Shown piece after piece: positions 1 through 5,466 of a stretch of DNA of 7,261 nt. The translations under genes were made by a program, and so were the position numbers. A model generated the notes under the pieces. That model searched no databases, was not told the origin of the DNA, and saw nothing but the letters and a program-made list of their open reading frames with translations. The stretch comes from an uncultured Flavobacteriales bacterium (GTDB lineage: Bacteria; Bacteroidota; Bacteroidia; Flavobacteriales_D; Crocinitomicaceae): assembly GCA_905479845.1 (NCBI GenBank), contig CAJQOB010000256.1, positions 1 through 7,261 on the forward strand. The letters are read 5' to 3'. The number at the start of each line of letters is the position of its first letter. Positions within the stretch are counted from its first letter, which is position 1.

Positions 1-173
1 GACCATTTATGAAGTAAAAATGACTTCTCTACATTTTGGTGCAAGAATGCTATTTCATGTTCCTAGTGACACTTTATATAGCGGAGTCGTGACAACCAAA
101 TTCAGGAACGTTTCCTTACTTCTACCAAACAACAACTCAACACTCTGGCCCCAACAATCTTTCAGGAACCTCT

Positions 174-506
174 GTGGATACAGTCTCCACAGTGAAAGTA
201 GCTGATTACAAAAGTGATAATGAGCTCATTTCTCTATCTAACACCTTCACTTCGGAACCAATATTTTTGGATCGACACCACATAATGCAGAATACCGTTT
301 CAATCGGAACAATTGGAAGCGTAACATATTATCACAGCACTTACGCGGAAATTATTGGTGACTACTTCGGTTCAGAACCTTATCGATATGTTGGATTTAA
401 GGTCTTGGAAGGAAATGATACCGAACGGTTAGGATGGTTGAAACTAAAAATTACCAATCACGATCAACTGGAAATTTTCCAAATGGGCCTTCAGGACCCA
501 ATTTAA
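174..506 (+). CDS. Unidentified protein, 3' part; probable exported protein, reading frame possibly broken upstream
   Basis: I do not recognise a named family. The frame is open from 93 to the TAA at 504-506, but the only start codon in it with room for most of the protein is a GTG at 174, giving 110 residues. The 27 codons before that GTG (93-173) also read as plausible protein, rich in Thr, Gln, Asn and Ser. A TGA at 90-92 closes the frame, while another frame is open from base 2 to 205. This suggests a gene entering from the left whose frame changes near 90, by mutation or sequence error. The C-terminal part (residues about 70-110: YVGFKV, an acidic turn, LGWLKLKI, then a final beta-like strand) resembles, from memory, the end of beta-rich exported Bacteroidota proteins with a YxGF...GW pattern. 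It ends 50 bases before the transporter gene and probably belongs to a separate transcript. Start and function are uncertain. Confidence 0.5.
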   Translation: MDTVSTVKVADYKSDNELISLSNTFTSEPIFLDRHHIMQNTVSIGTIGSVTYYHSTYAEIIGDYFGSEPYRYVGFKVLEGNDTERLGWLKLKITNHDQLEIFQMGLQDPI

Positions 507-537
507 TCCAACAATACTAAACTCTGTTCTAAGAAAT

Positions 538-545
538 TATCTTTG
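538..545 (+). promoter_or_regulatory. Bacteroidota -7 promoter element (TATCTTTG) for the pnuC-kinase operon
   Basis: The octamer matches the Bacteroidota sigma-ABfr consensus TAnnTTTG exactly. It lies 11 bases before the ATG at 557, so transcription would begin about 5 bases before that ATG, giving an almost leaderless message. No clear TTG (-33) element sits 19-21 bases upstream. The 50-base gap after the preceding gene is too short to hold a TPP aptamer, so this operon has no riboswitch of its own. Confidence 0.5.
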
Positions 546-556
546 CACTTGACAAA

Positions 557-1207
557 ATGGATAACATGTCGTTTTTTGAAAGTGTGTATGAAGGAATATT
601 GCTCACATCACTGTGGGAATGGATTGCTGTATTCACGGGGATCGTTTATGTCATACTTGCCGCTCTCCGCAATAATTTATGCTGGTTCTTCGCCATTGCA
701 TCCTCAGGAATCTATGTTTATCTCTGTGCAGATGGCAAGCTATATATTGAGTCTGTCCTTCAAGTATTCTATGTCGTAATGGCCATTGTTGGTTGGTTTT
801 CTTGGCGAAAGCAAGCGAATGTTGATTCTCAGGAATTGGATGCTTCCCTTGGACTTTCAAGTTCCAAGAATGACGTAAAAACATGGCCGATCAGTTACCA
901 CTTGTACAACCTTGCCATTAGTGGAGGAGTTGCATTCATTCTTGGTTTTTGTTTCGACACCTTCACGGATCAAGCGAACCCGTACGCGGATGCTTTCACA
1001 ACCGTTTTTAGTCTTGCGGCAACCTTCATGGTCGTTCGAAAAGTTCTTGAAAACTGGATTTACTGGATCGTAATTGACTTGGTCTCCATCTTTCTTTATC
1101 ACCAACGAGGATACAGTCTATCGGCAGTGCTCTATTTCATCTTCACTATTCTTGCAATTGCGGGATTCATCGCTTGGTACAAACGACACAAAACCCAAAC
1201 GGCATGA
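557..1207 (+). CDS. pnuC: PnuC-family vitamin transporter (nicotinamide riboside, or possibly thiamine)
   Basis: A 216-residue inner-membrane protein of the PnuC family, within the family's usual size. PnuC proteins let nicotinamide riboside cross the membrane by facilitated diffusion; close relatives (PnuT, RibM) carry thiamine or riboflavin. The sequence shows about seven hydrophobic segments. A conserved first half has RNNLCWFFAIASS (38-50) and LQVFYVVMAIVGWFSW (68-83), with Gln69 and Trp80/Trp83 in typical positions. The hallmark C-terminal block is ENWIYWIVIDLVSIFLY (165-181), followed by RGYSLSAVLYFIF. The start is the first ATG (557); a second in-frame ATG at 566 is equally possible because the leader is so short. 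The stop overlaps the next gene's start (ATGA at 1204-1207), so the two are translationally coupled. The partner kinase fits a transport-then-phosphorylate mechanism. Family assignment is firm. The substrate is not: a TPP riboswitch-controlled receptor lies directly downstream, so thiamine is a real alternative to nicotinamide riboside. Confidence 0.92.
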   Translation: MDNMSFFESVYEGILLTSLWEWIAVFTGIVYVILAALRNNLCWFFAIASSGIYVYLCADGKLYIESVLQVFYVVMAIVGWFSWRKQANVDSQELDASLGLSSSKNDVKTWPISYHLYNLAISGGVAFILGFCFDTFTDQANPYADAFTTVFSLAATFMVVRKVLENWIYWIVIDLVSIFLYHQRGYSLSAVLYFIFTILAIAGFIAWYKRHKTQTA

Positions 1208-1707
1208 TTCGTATCGTGATAACAGGACCCGAATCTAGCGGTAAGACAACGCTTACAAATCTTCTCAGCGAAAAATTGAACGCGTCCGTTTTTCTCGAAT
1301 ATGGTCGAACGTATTTAGAGAACCTACAGAGAGATTATGTAAAAGACGATTTAGATGAAATCTGCGAAGGGCATTTGAATCAATTCATTCAGTCTAAAAG
1401 TGAAATCCAGATTATTGATACCGACTTTATCGTTTTGAAAATTTGGTCGGAGGTCAGATTTGGAAACGTTTCAAAAACAATTTTGGATGCTACCAATTCC
1501 AATCATTTTGATTTGCACATCCTATGCACTCCAGACATCCCATGGGAATACGATCCGCAACGCGAACATCCGAATAAGCGCGAGGAATTATTCCAACTCT
1601 ATCGAATGGAACTTATCTCTTCTAAGAAGAACTTCATTGAGGTTTCAGGAAGCTTAGACGATCGCTTGGAAAAAAGTCTTGAAGCAATAGCATCAATTCA
1701 AAGTTAA
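1204..1707 (+). CDS. NadR-like P-loop kinase (ribosylnicotinamide kinase-type; substrate possibly thiamine)
   Basis: A 167-residue soluble ATPase resembling the C-terminal kinase domain of NadR, which phosphorylates nicotinamide riboside to NMN. Here it stands alone, without the NadR DNA-binding or adenylyltransferase domains. Visible motifs, in order: Walker A GPESSGKTT at residues 8-16; EYGRTYLE at 32-39, matching the family's EYAR-type segment; a Walker B-like IIDTDF at 70-75; WSEVRFGN at 81-88; and a lid-like stretch TPDIPWEYDPQREHPNKRE at 109-127 that holds the arginines expected near the phosphates. The start is the ATG at 1204, overlapping the pnuC stop. An upstream TTG at 1174 lies inside pnuC and adds a tail that does not look like the family N-terminus. 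By trapping the substrate as a phosphate, the enzyme would drive net uptake through the PnuC channel. The fold and kinase class are clear. Whether the acceptor is nicotinamide riboside or thiamine cannot be read from the sequence. Confidence 0.88.
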   Translation: MIRIVITGPESSGKTTLTNLLSEKLNASVFLEYGRTYLENLQRDYVKDDLDEICEGHLNQFIQSKSEIQIIDTDFIVLKIWSEVRFGNVSKTILDATNSNHFDLHILCTPDIPWEYDPQREHPNKREELFQLYRMELISSKKNFIEVSGSLDDRLEKSLEAIASIQS

Positions 1708-1712
1708 TCGTA

Positions 1713-1720
1713 TACCTTTG
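1713..1720 (+). promoter_or_regulatory. Bacteroidota -7 promoter element (TACCTTTG) upstream of the TPP riboswitch
   Basis: Exact match to TAnnTTTG, beginning 5 bases after the kinase stop codon. Transcription would start at about 1725-1727, right at the 5' side of the aptamer's P1 stem, which is what is expected for a riboswitch transcript. No good TTG lies at the usual -33 distance; the nearest (1679-1681) is too far upstream. The receptor can therefore be transcribed separately from the pnuC-kinase operon, although read-through from that operon would also pass through the riboswitch. Confidence 0.6.
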
Positions 1721-1724
1721 CAGC

Positions 1725-1808
1725 GTCTCTAAGGGGTGCTTTGAGAAATCAAGGCTGAGATTACACCCATTTTACCTGCTCAGGATAATGCCTGCGAAGG
1801 GAAGTGAC
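1725..1808 (+). promoter_or_regulatory. TPP riboswitch (THI element) aptamer
   Basis: The conserved thiamine pyrophosphate aptamer is clear. It has GGGGTGC at 1733-1739, a P3 hairpin (GCTTTGA/TCAAGGC around a GAAA loop, 1738-1755), the invariant CTGAGA at 1755-1760, and ACCC at 1764-1767. The pyrophosphate-sensing half is ACCTGCTCAGG at 1774-1784, then ATAATGCCTGCGAAGGGA up to 1802. P1 can form between GTCTCT (1725-1730) and AGTGAC (1803-1808) with one U-U mismatch. Positions 1779-1780 read CT where AT or AA is more usual (CCTGAT or CCTGAA), a small deviation in the P4/P5 junction. In this RNA family, TPP binding lowers expression of the downstream gene. The gene here is a TonB-dependent receptor, as in other Bacteroidota thiamine uptake loci, so the receptor should be switched off when cells are replete with thiamine. 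Confidence 0.95.
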
Positions 1809-1815
1809 CGACAAA

Positions 1816-1849
1816 GCTAATTATTAACAACACACAGAATTAGCCCCTT
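1816..1849 (+). promoter_or_regulatory. Possible riboswitch expression platform hairpin
   Basis: GCTAATT (1816-1822) and AATTAGC (1838-1844) form a perfect 7-bp stem around a 15-base loop. The stem begins 8 bases after the aptamer and is followed by CCCTTGTTCTTG, a moderately U-rich stretch. CCCCTT (1844-1849) is also complementary to AAGGGG at 1731-1736, and CCCTT to the conserved AAGGG at 1797-1801 inside the aptamer. This downstream segment could therefore compete with aptamer folding. Whether it works as a terminator or as a block to ribosome loading is inference; the stem is AT-rich and would be a weak terminator. Confidence 0.35.
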
Positions 1850-1872
1850 GTTCTTGTATACATTTATTAAAA

Positions 1873-4368
1873 ATGAAAACAAGACTTTTATCTAAAATCT
1901 GTGGCCTGATGGTGTTTTTCCCACTGGTCACACTAGCACAAACATCTGTTAAAGGATTCGTTTCTAAATCAGGAACGACAGACGGAATTCCAGGAGCCAA
2001 AGTAATTATTGACAACAATGTCAATTACATGGCTCAATCCGATTTGGATGGGAATTACGAGATTAAAAACGTTCCTGGAGGAACACACACGGTTCTATTT
2101 ACTCATCCCAATTATGACACGCTCGCAATGAGTGTGGAGTTGAAACCGAGTGCTCCAATCAACTACGTGAATGGAGTGATGAACATGAGAGTTATTCAAC
2201 TCATTCATATTGGACGTCCTACGGAACAGGCACTGGACGAAGTTGTCATTGTATATGTCAAGCCTGGAAATCCAACGACGTACAACACGCTTAAGACGAA
2301 GGAAATTGAGAAGAACAATTACGGACAAGATCTTCCATACCTACTTCAAATGACACCTTCTACGGTTGTTACTTCTGATGCCGGAGCAGGAGTTGGATAC
2401 ACTGGAATTCGAATTCGTGGTGTTGATCCAACAAGAACAAACGTTACATTGAACGGAATTCCATTGAATGACCCTGAGTCGCATGGAGTGTTTTGGGTGA
2501 ATTTACCTGATTTTTCTTCATCGGCTGATCAAATTCAAGTGCAGCGTGGAGTTGGGACTTCATCAAATGGAGGTGCTGCTTTCGGAGCGAGTATCAACAT
2601 TAATACGAACAAGGTGAACCGTGAGGCATACGCTCGATTGGACAACACTTTTGGCTCATTCAACACCCTACGAAACACCGTGAATGCAGGAACAGGATTG
2701 ATCAACGGAAAGTTTTTGATGGATGCACGCTTGTCCCGAATTACTTCGGATGGATACATTGATCGTTCGAGTTCGAACTTGAAGTCCTTCTACCTTTCTG
2801 GAGCTTGGCTTGGCAAGAAATCTCAATTACGTGCAAACATTTTCAGTGGAAAAGAAGTTACGTATCAATCATGGTATGGAACTCCCGAATCTGTAATTAA
2901 TGGAAACGAAGAGGAAATTCTAGCATATGCTGATCGCAATTACATCTTTGGTGATGATCGTGAAAACCTCTTGAATTCAGGTAGAACATACAACTTCTAC
3001 ACTTACGAAAACGAAGAAGATAATTACCAGCAAGATCACTACCAATTGCTCTTCTCGCACCAATTCACAAACTATTTAAAGCTGAAAGCAGCAGGGCACT
3101 ATACACGTGGGCGTGGTTACTACGAGCAATTTAGAAATGATGATGACTTTTCAACTTACGGATTTGATCCAGTTGTTTTGGGCGGTGACACGGTTACAAC
3201 AACTGACTTGATCCGAAGAAGATGGCTTGACAATCACTTCTATGGTGGAATTTTTGCCTTAACACATGCAAAGAATAACTTAAGCCTTACTTTGGGCGGT
3301 GGAGCAAATCAATACCTCGGAGCTCACTACGGTGAAGTAATTTGGGCTGAATTCGCTTCTTCAAGTTCAATTCGTGATCGCTACTATGACAACGATTCGA
3401 AGAAAACAGACCTAAGTTCCTACCTTAAAGCGACCTACAACTGGAATAAATTGACAATCTACGGAGATCTTCAATTCCGACACATTGACTACTCTTTCTT
3501 GGGAATTGATCAAGTACAAGGTGAGATTCAAGCGGTGGACCAAAACGTGAAATACAACTTCATTAATCCTAAAGCGGGATTCATGTACAGCTTCAATTAC
3601 TCAAGCAACATCTACGCTTCGGTTGCTGTAGCTAATCGTGAACCTGTAAGAAAGGACTTTAGAGAAAACACAGCTGAAAATCGCCCTGACCCAGAGCAAT
3701 TGATCAACACTGAGGTGGGATACCGATACAATTCAAGCAGACTATTGGTTCGTGCGAATGCATACCACATGTACTACAACAATCAATTGATCCTTACGGG
3801 GCAAATCAACGATGTTGGAGGGTACACAAGAACAAATGTTGACAAAAGCTACCGTTTAGGGTTAGAATTGGAGGCTGGATACAAGATAACGCGCAAATTG
3901 AATATGACAGGAAATCTAGCCTTGAGTCAAAACAAAGTGGCTGAATTCAACGAATATGTAGACAACTACGACATTGGTGGACAAGATACCATCACTCACT
4001 TGAATACAGATTTAGCGTTTTCACCAAACATAATTGCATCAGCAGGTGTTGCGTACGAAGCATTCAAAGGATTTGAAATCAACTTACTTGGAAAATATGT
4101 AGGTTCGCAGTTCTTGGACAACACATCTACTGATACTCGAAAAATTGACAGTTATTTCATCTCAAATCTTCAGTTGAGCTACACAATTAAAAACAAGCTC
4201 TTCAAAGAAATCAAAATAGGATTGGCAGTCAATAACCTCTTCAACAAGATGTACCAGAACAATGGATACACTTGGGGATACATTTACGGAGGACAAAGAA
4301 CGGTTGAGAATTTCTATTACCCTCAAGCTGGAAGAAGCTTCCTAACTCGTTTGACGATCAAATTCTAA
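1873..4368 (+). CDS. TonB-dependent outer-membrane receptor, probable thiamine (or precursor) uptake
   Basis: An 831-residue outer-membrane receptor. A Sec signal peptide covers residues 1-22 (basic start, hydrophobic core, cleavage expected after VTLA before Gln23). Residues about 25-105 form a carboxypeptidase-regulatory-like beta domain (GIPGAKVII, SDLDGNYEIKNVPGGTHTV), common in Bacteroidota receptors. ALDEVVIVY at 120-127 may be the TonB-box region. The plug runs from about 135 to 245 with typical TGIRIRGVDPTRTNVTLNGIPLNDPE (176-201) and IQVQRGVGTSSNGGAAFGASININT. A 22-strand-type barrel follows and ends in aromatic Phe831, as barrel proteins do. The TPP riboswitch directly upstream indicates that thiamine, its phosphate or a moiety is imported, using energy from TonB-ExbBD. 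Bacteroidota thiamine loci commonly pair such a receptor with PnuT and a thiamine kinase, which matches the neighbouring genes in kind. The start is the ATG at 1873, after an A-rich stretch without a Shine-Dalgarno. Substrate is inferred from regulation, not from residues. Confidence 0.93.
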   Translation: MKTRLLSKICGLMVFFPLVTLAQTSVKGFVSKSGTTDGIPGAKVIIDNNVNYMAQSDLDGNYEIKNVPGGTHTVLFTHPNYDTLAMSVELKPSAPINYVNGVMNMRVIQLIHIGRPTEQALDEVVIVYVKPGNPTTYNTLKTKEIEKNNYGQDLPYLLQMTPSTVVTSDAGAGVGYTGIRIRGVDPTRTNVTLNGIPLNDPESHGVFWVNLPDFSSSADQIQVQRGVGTSSNGGAAFGASININTNKVNREAYARLDNTFGSFNTLRNTVNAGTGLINGKFLMDARLSRITSDGYIDRSSSNLKSFYLSGAWLGKKSQLRANIFSGKEVTYQSWYGTPESVINGNEEEILAYADRNYIFGDDRENLLNSGRTYNFYTYENEEDNYQQDHYQLLFSHQFTNYLKLKAAGHYTRGRGYYEQFRNDDDFSTYGFDPVVLGGDTVTTTDLIRRRWLDNHFYGGIFALTHAKNNLSLTLGGGANQYLGAHYGEVIWAEFASSSSIRDRYYDNDSKKTDLSSYLKATYNWNKLTIYGDLQFRHIDYSFLGIDQVQGEIQAVDQNVKYNFINPKAGFMYSFNYSSNIYASVAVANREPVRKDFRENTAENRPDPEQLINTEVGYRYNSSRLLVRANAYHMYYNNQLILTGQINDVGGYTRTNVDKSYRLGLELEAGYKITRKLNMTGNLALSQNKVAEFNEYVDNYDIGGQDTITHLNTDLAFSPNIIASAGVAYEAFKGFEINLLGKYVGSQFLDNTSTDTRKIDSYFISNLQLSYTIKNKLFKEIKIGLAVNNLFNKMYQNNGYTWGYIYGGQRTVENFYYPQAGRSFLTRLTIKF

Positions 4369-4382
4369 AATTAGAAAACATA

Positions 4383-4423
4383 AAAAAGGCGTCGTTGATC
4401 ATTCGGATCTTCGACGCCTTTTT
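4383..4423. terminator. Bidirectional intrinsic terminator between convergent genes
   Basis: GGCGTCG (4388-4394) pairs with CGACGCC (4412-4418), extended by five A-T pairs (4383-4387 with 4419-4423), making a perfect 12-bp stem. A smaller GATC/GATC pairing lies inside the loop. T tracts follow the stem on both strands, so it can end the receptor transcript, 15 bases after its stop, and the convergent minus-strand gene, 59 bases after its stop. Confidence 0.9.
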
Positions 4424-4481
4424 GTTTAGCCATTAATCATAAAGGTAGAATGATTTTCTTGCGGCTTATTTTACTTCATTC

Positions 4482-4940
4482 TTACTGCGTATCAAGCAGA
4501 ATACGTTCTTTAATCACTTCTTTTTCTGTGCGTACCACAATTAAGTAAACTCCAGATTTTCCTTCAATCGTGAACTCTTCAGTTGTTCCGGCAATTGGAA
4601 TAGGAACTCCTACAAAACGCCCTGTCATATCGAATACGTGAATCTCATAACCAATTAAATTAGGAGGAACAGAAACTGACAAGCGTCCTTTTGTTGGGTT
4701 CGGTGATGCCATCAATCCAGAAGTTTCAGGATCTGTGATATCCAATACTTCTTCACTTTTCTCTTCTTTCTGCATAACAACAGCAGCGCAACAGCTTGAA
4801 ACCGGACGTTGAACTATAGGTACGCAACAACCTCTATAGGAAGACTGAAGATCTATAATTGGTACTTCCGTAATAATTTGACCGTAGCTTGAAAAGCCCG
4901 CTAAACACATTGATACGAGGAGGATAAATGATTTAATCAT
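4482..4940 (-). CDS. Small secreted protein with T9SS type A sorting domain and two vicinal cysteine pairs
   Basis: A 152-residue exported protein. Residues 1-20 are a signal peptide (MIKSFILL core, cleavage probably after SSYG). The C-terminal half (about 76-149) is a type IX secretion sorting domain of the Por_Secre_tail kind: ASPNPTKGRLSVSVP, then YEIHVFDMTGRFVG, and finally GVYLIVVRTEKEVIKERILL. Such tails carry proteins across the outer membrane through the Por/Spr machinery, after which the tail is usually removed or anchored to the surface. What remains as passenger is only about 55 residues, with CC at 38-39 and CC at 50-51, then an acidic linker (KEEKSEEVLDITDPE). This is unusually small for a T9SS cargo. 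I do not recognise the passenger; a structural, metal-binding or redox role are all only possibilities. The gene converges on the receptor gene and shares its terminator. Confidence 0.88.
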   Translation of the reverse strand: MIKSFILLVSMCLAGFSSYGQIITEVPIIDLQSSYRGCCVPIVQRPVSSCCAAVVMQKEEKSEEVLDITDPETSGLMASPNPTKGRLSVSVPPNLIGYEIHVFDMTGRFVGVPIPIAGTTEEFTIEGKSGVYLIVVRTEKEVIKERILLDTQ

Positions 4941-4968
4941 ATGTAAGAGGTTTCGCTGTAATTAGTAG

Positions 4969-4996
4969 CAAGGTATGACAATGTCGGAGGCTACAA
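4969..4996 (-). promoter_or_regulatory. Probable promoter of the T9SS-tail gene
   Basis: On the minus strand, TTG (4996-4994) is followed after 18 bases by TACCTTG (4975-4969), one T short of TAnnTTTG. The start of transcription would fall near 4962, leaving a leader of roughly 20 bases before the ATG at 4940. The match is good but not exact. Confidence 0.4.
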
Positions 4997-5065
4997 AATA
5001 GTATCTATTCCAATTCAAAAGAAAAAGATACACGTCTGATTTTCTGAGAAAAAAGTTTAGGGCAC

Positions 5066-5142
5066 AAAAAAAGGAAGCTATTGTCTCCCCTTTTTTGGAC
5101 CTGGTTCAATAGGTCATCTATCGAACTATAAAAAAACTACTC
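5066..5142 (-). ncRNA. Candidate small RNA or long leader, two hairpins with U tract
   Basis: Reading the minus strand, a perfect TAnnTTTG (5154-5147) precedes a hairpin with a 9-bp stem, GTTCGATAG (5126-5118) with CTATTGAAC (5112-5104), and a 5-base loop. It is followed by a terminator-like hairpin, AAAAAAGGGG (5096-5087) with TTCCTTTTTT (5076-5067), that runs into a U7 tract ending at 5066. One pair in the first stem and two in the second are G-U on the minus strand and would be A-C mismatches on the plus strand, so both structures favour a minus-strand transcript of about 75 bases. It has no obvious open reading frame and I match it to no known RNA family. It could instead be an attenuating leader of the T9SS-tail gene 126 bases further on. 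Confidence 0.33.
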
Positions 5143-5146
5143 ATAT

Positions 5147-5154
5147 CAAAAATA
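5147..5154 (-). promoter_or_regulatory. Bacteroidota -7 element (TATTTTTG) for the candidate small RNA
   Basis: Exact TAnnTTTG on the minus strand, and the only exact match I found on either strand in the gap between 4941 and 5466. The -33 position holds TCG rather than TTG at 19-base spacing, so support is partial. Because the region is AT-rich, a chance match is possible. Confidence 0.3.
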
Positions 5155-5286
5155 AGAGTCTATTTCGGATAAGCGATAAATAATTTGTTAAAAAAATCAA
5201 TTAATTTTCACTCCTGATTTAGGCGTTTTTACTGATTAGTTGCGATCTGCTACACTTTAAATATTAAGAATAACATTTAGTCAGAG

Positions 5287-5319
5287 AAAACACCCTTTTG
5301 GATATACAATTCAAGGGTG
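5287..5319 (-). terminator. Possible intrinsic terminator of the minus-strand TerB-like gene
   Basis: On the minus strand CACCCTT (5319-5313) pairs with AAGGGTG (5297-5291) across a 15-base loop, followed by TTTT (5290-5287). It lies about 150 bases after the stop of the TerB-like gene. The stem is perfect, but the loop is long and the T tract short, so strength is moderate at best. On the plus strand an A tract follows, so it does not work in that direction. Confidence 0.4.
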
Positions 5320-5436
5320 AAAAAAGATTTAAAAAAATCGGAAACAATTCAGAAATTTGAAATTTCACATACGCATTTGCATTCTTTTCTTTCGTTTATG
5401 ATTGATCCAAAACAATGAAAACAACCCAATTAAGGA

Positions 5437-5452
5437 AGCTTTAATTAAAGCT
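5437..5452. repeat. 16-base perfect palindrome AGCTTTAATTAAAGCT
   Basis: A perfect palindrome, 14 bases beyond the stop codon of the TerB-like gene. As RNA it could form a short AT-rich hairpin that protects the 3' end; as DNA it could be a protein-binding site. No T tract follows on the minus strand, so it is not a standard terminator. Confidence 0.4.
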
Positions 5453-5466
5453 AGCATCCAAAATAA

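Larger units (their letters stand above)
5155..5466. other. AT-rich intergenic region without a recognisable gene
   Basis: No open frame of convincing length on either strand. It contains a terminator-like hairpin (5287-5319), a short interrupted palindrome GAAATTT-G-AAATTTC (5352-5366) and a 16-base palindrome next to the following gene's stop (5437-5452). The rest is AT-rich sequence in which I see nothing further. Confidence 0.6.

Noticed and set aside
20..205. A 61-residue open frame at the left edge as an independent gene
   Set aside because: It overlaps the better frame that ends at 506, has no recognisable features, and is more simply explained as the upstream part of a frameshifted gene.
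651..1105. Minus-strand open frames opposite the pnuC gene
   Set aside because: They lie fully antisense to a gene with strong family motifs and have no recognisable protein features.
1174..1203. A TTG start at 1174 that would lengthen the kinase by ten residues
   Set aside because: It lies inside the pnuC gene and adds a tail unlike the family N-terminus; the ATG at 1204 overlaps the pnuC stop in the usual ATGA form and places Walker A at the expected distance.
4383..5460. A CRISPR array or tandem repeat in the AT-rich gaps
   Set aside because: Only isolated inverted repeats are present; there is no regularly spaced direct repeat.
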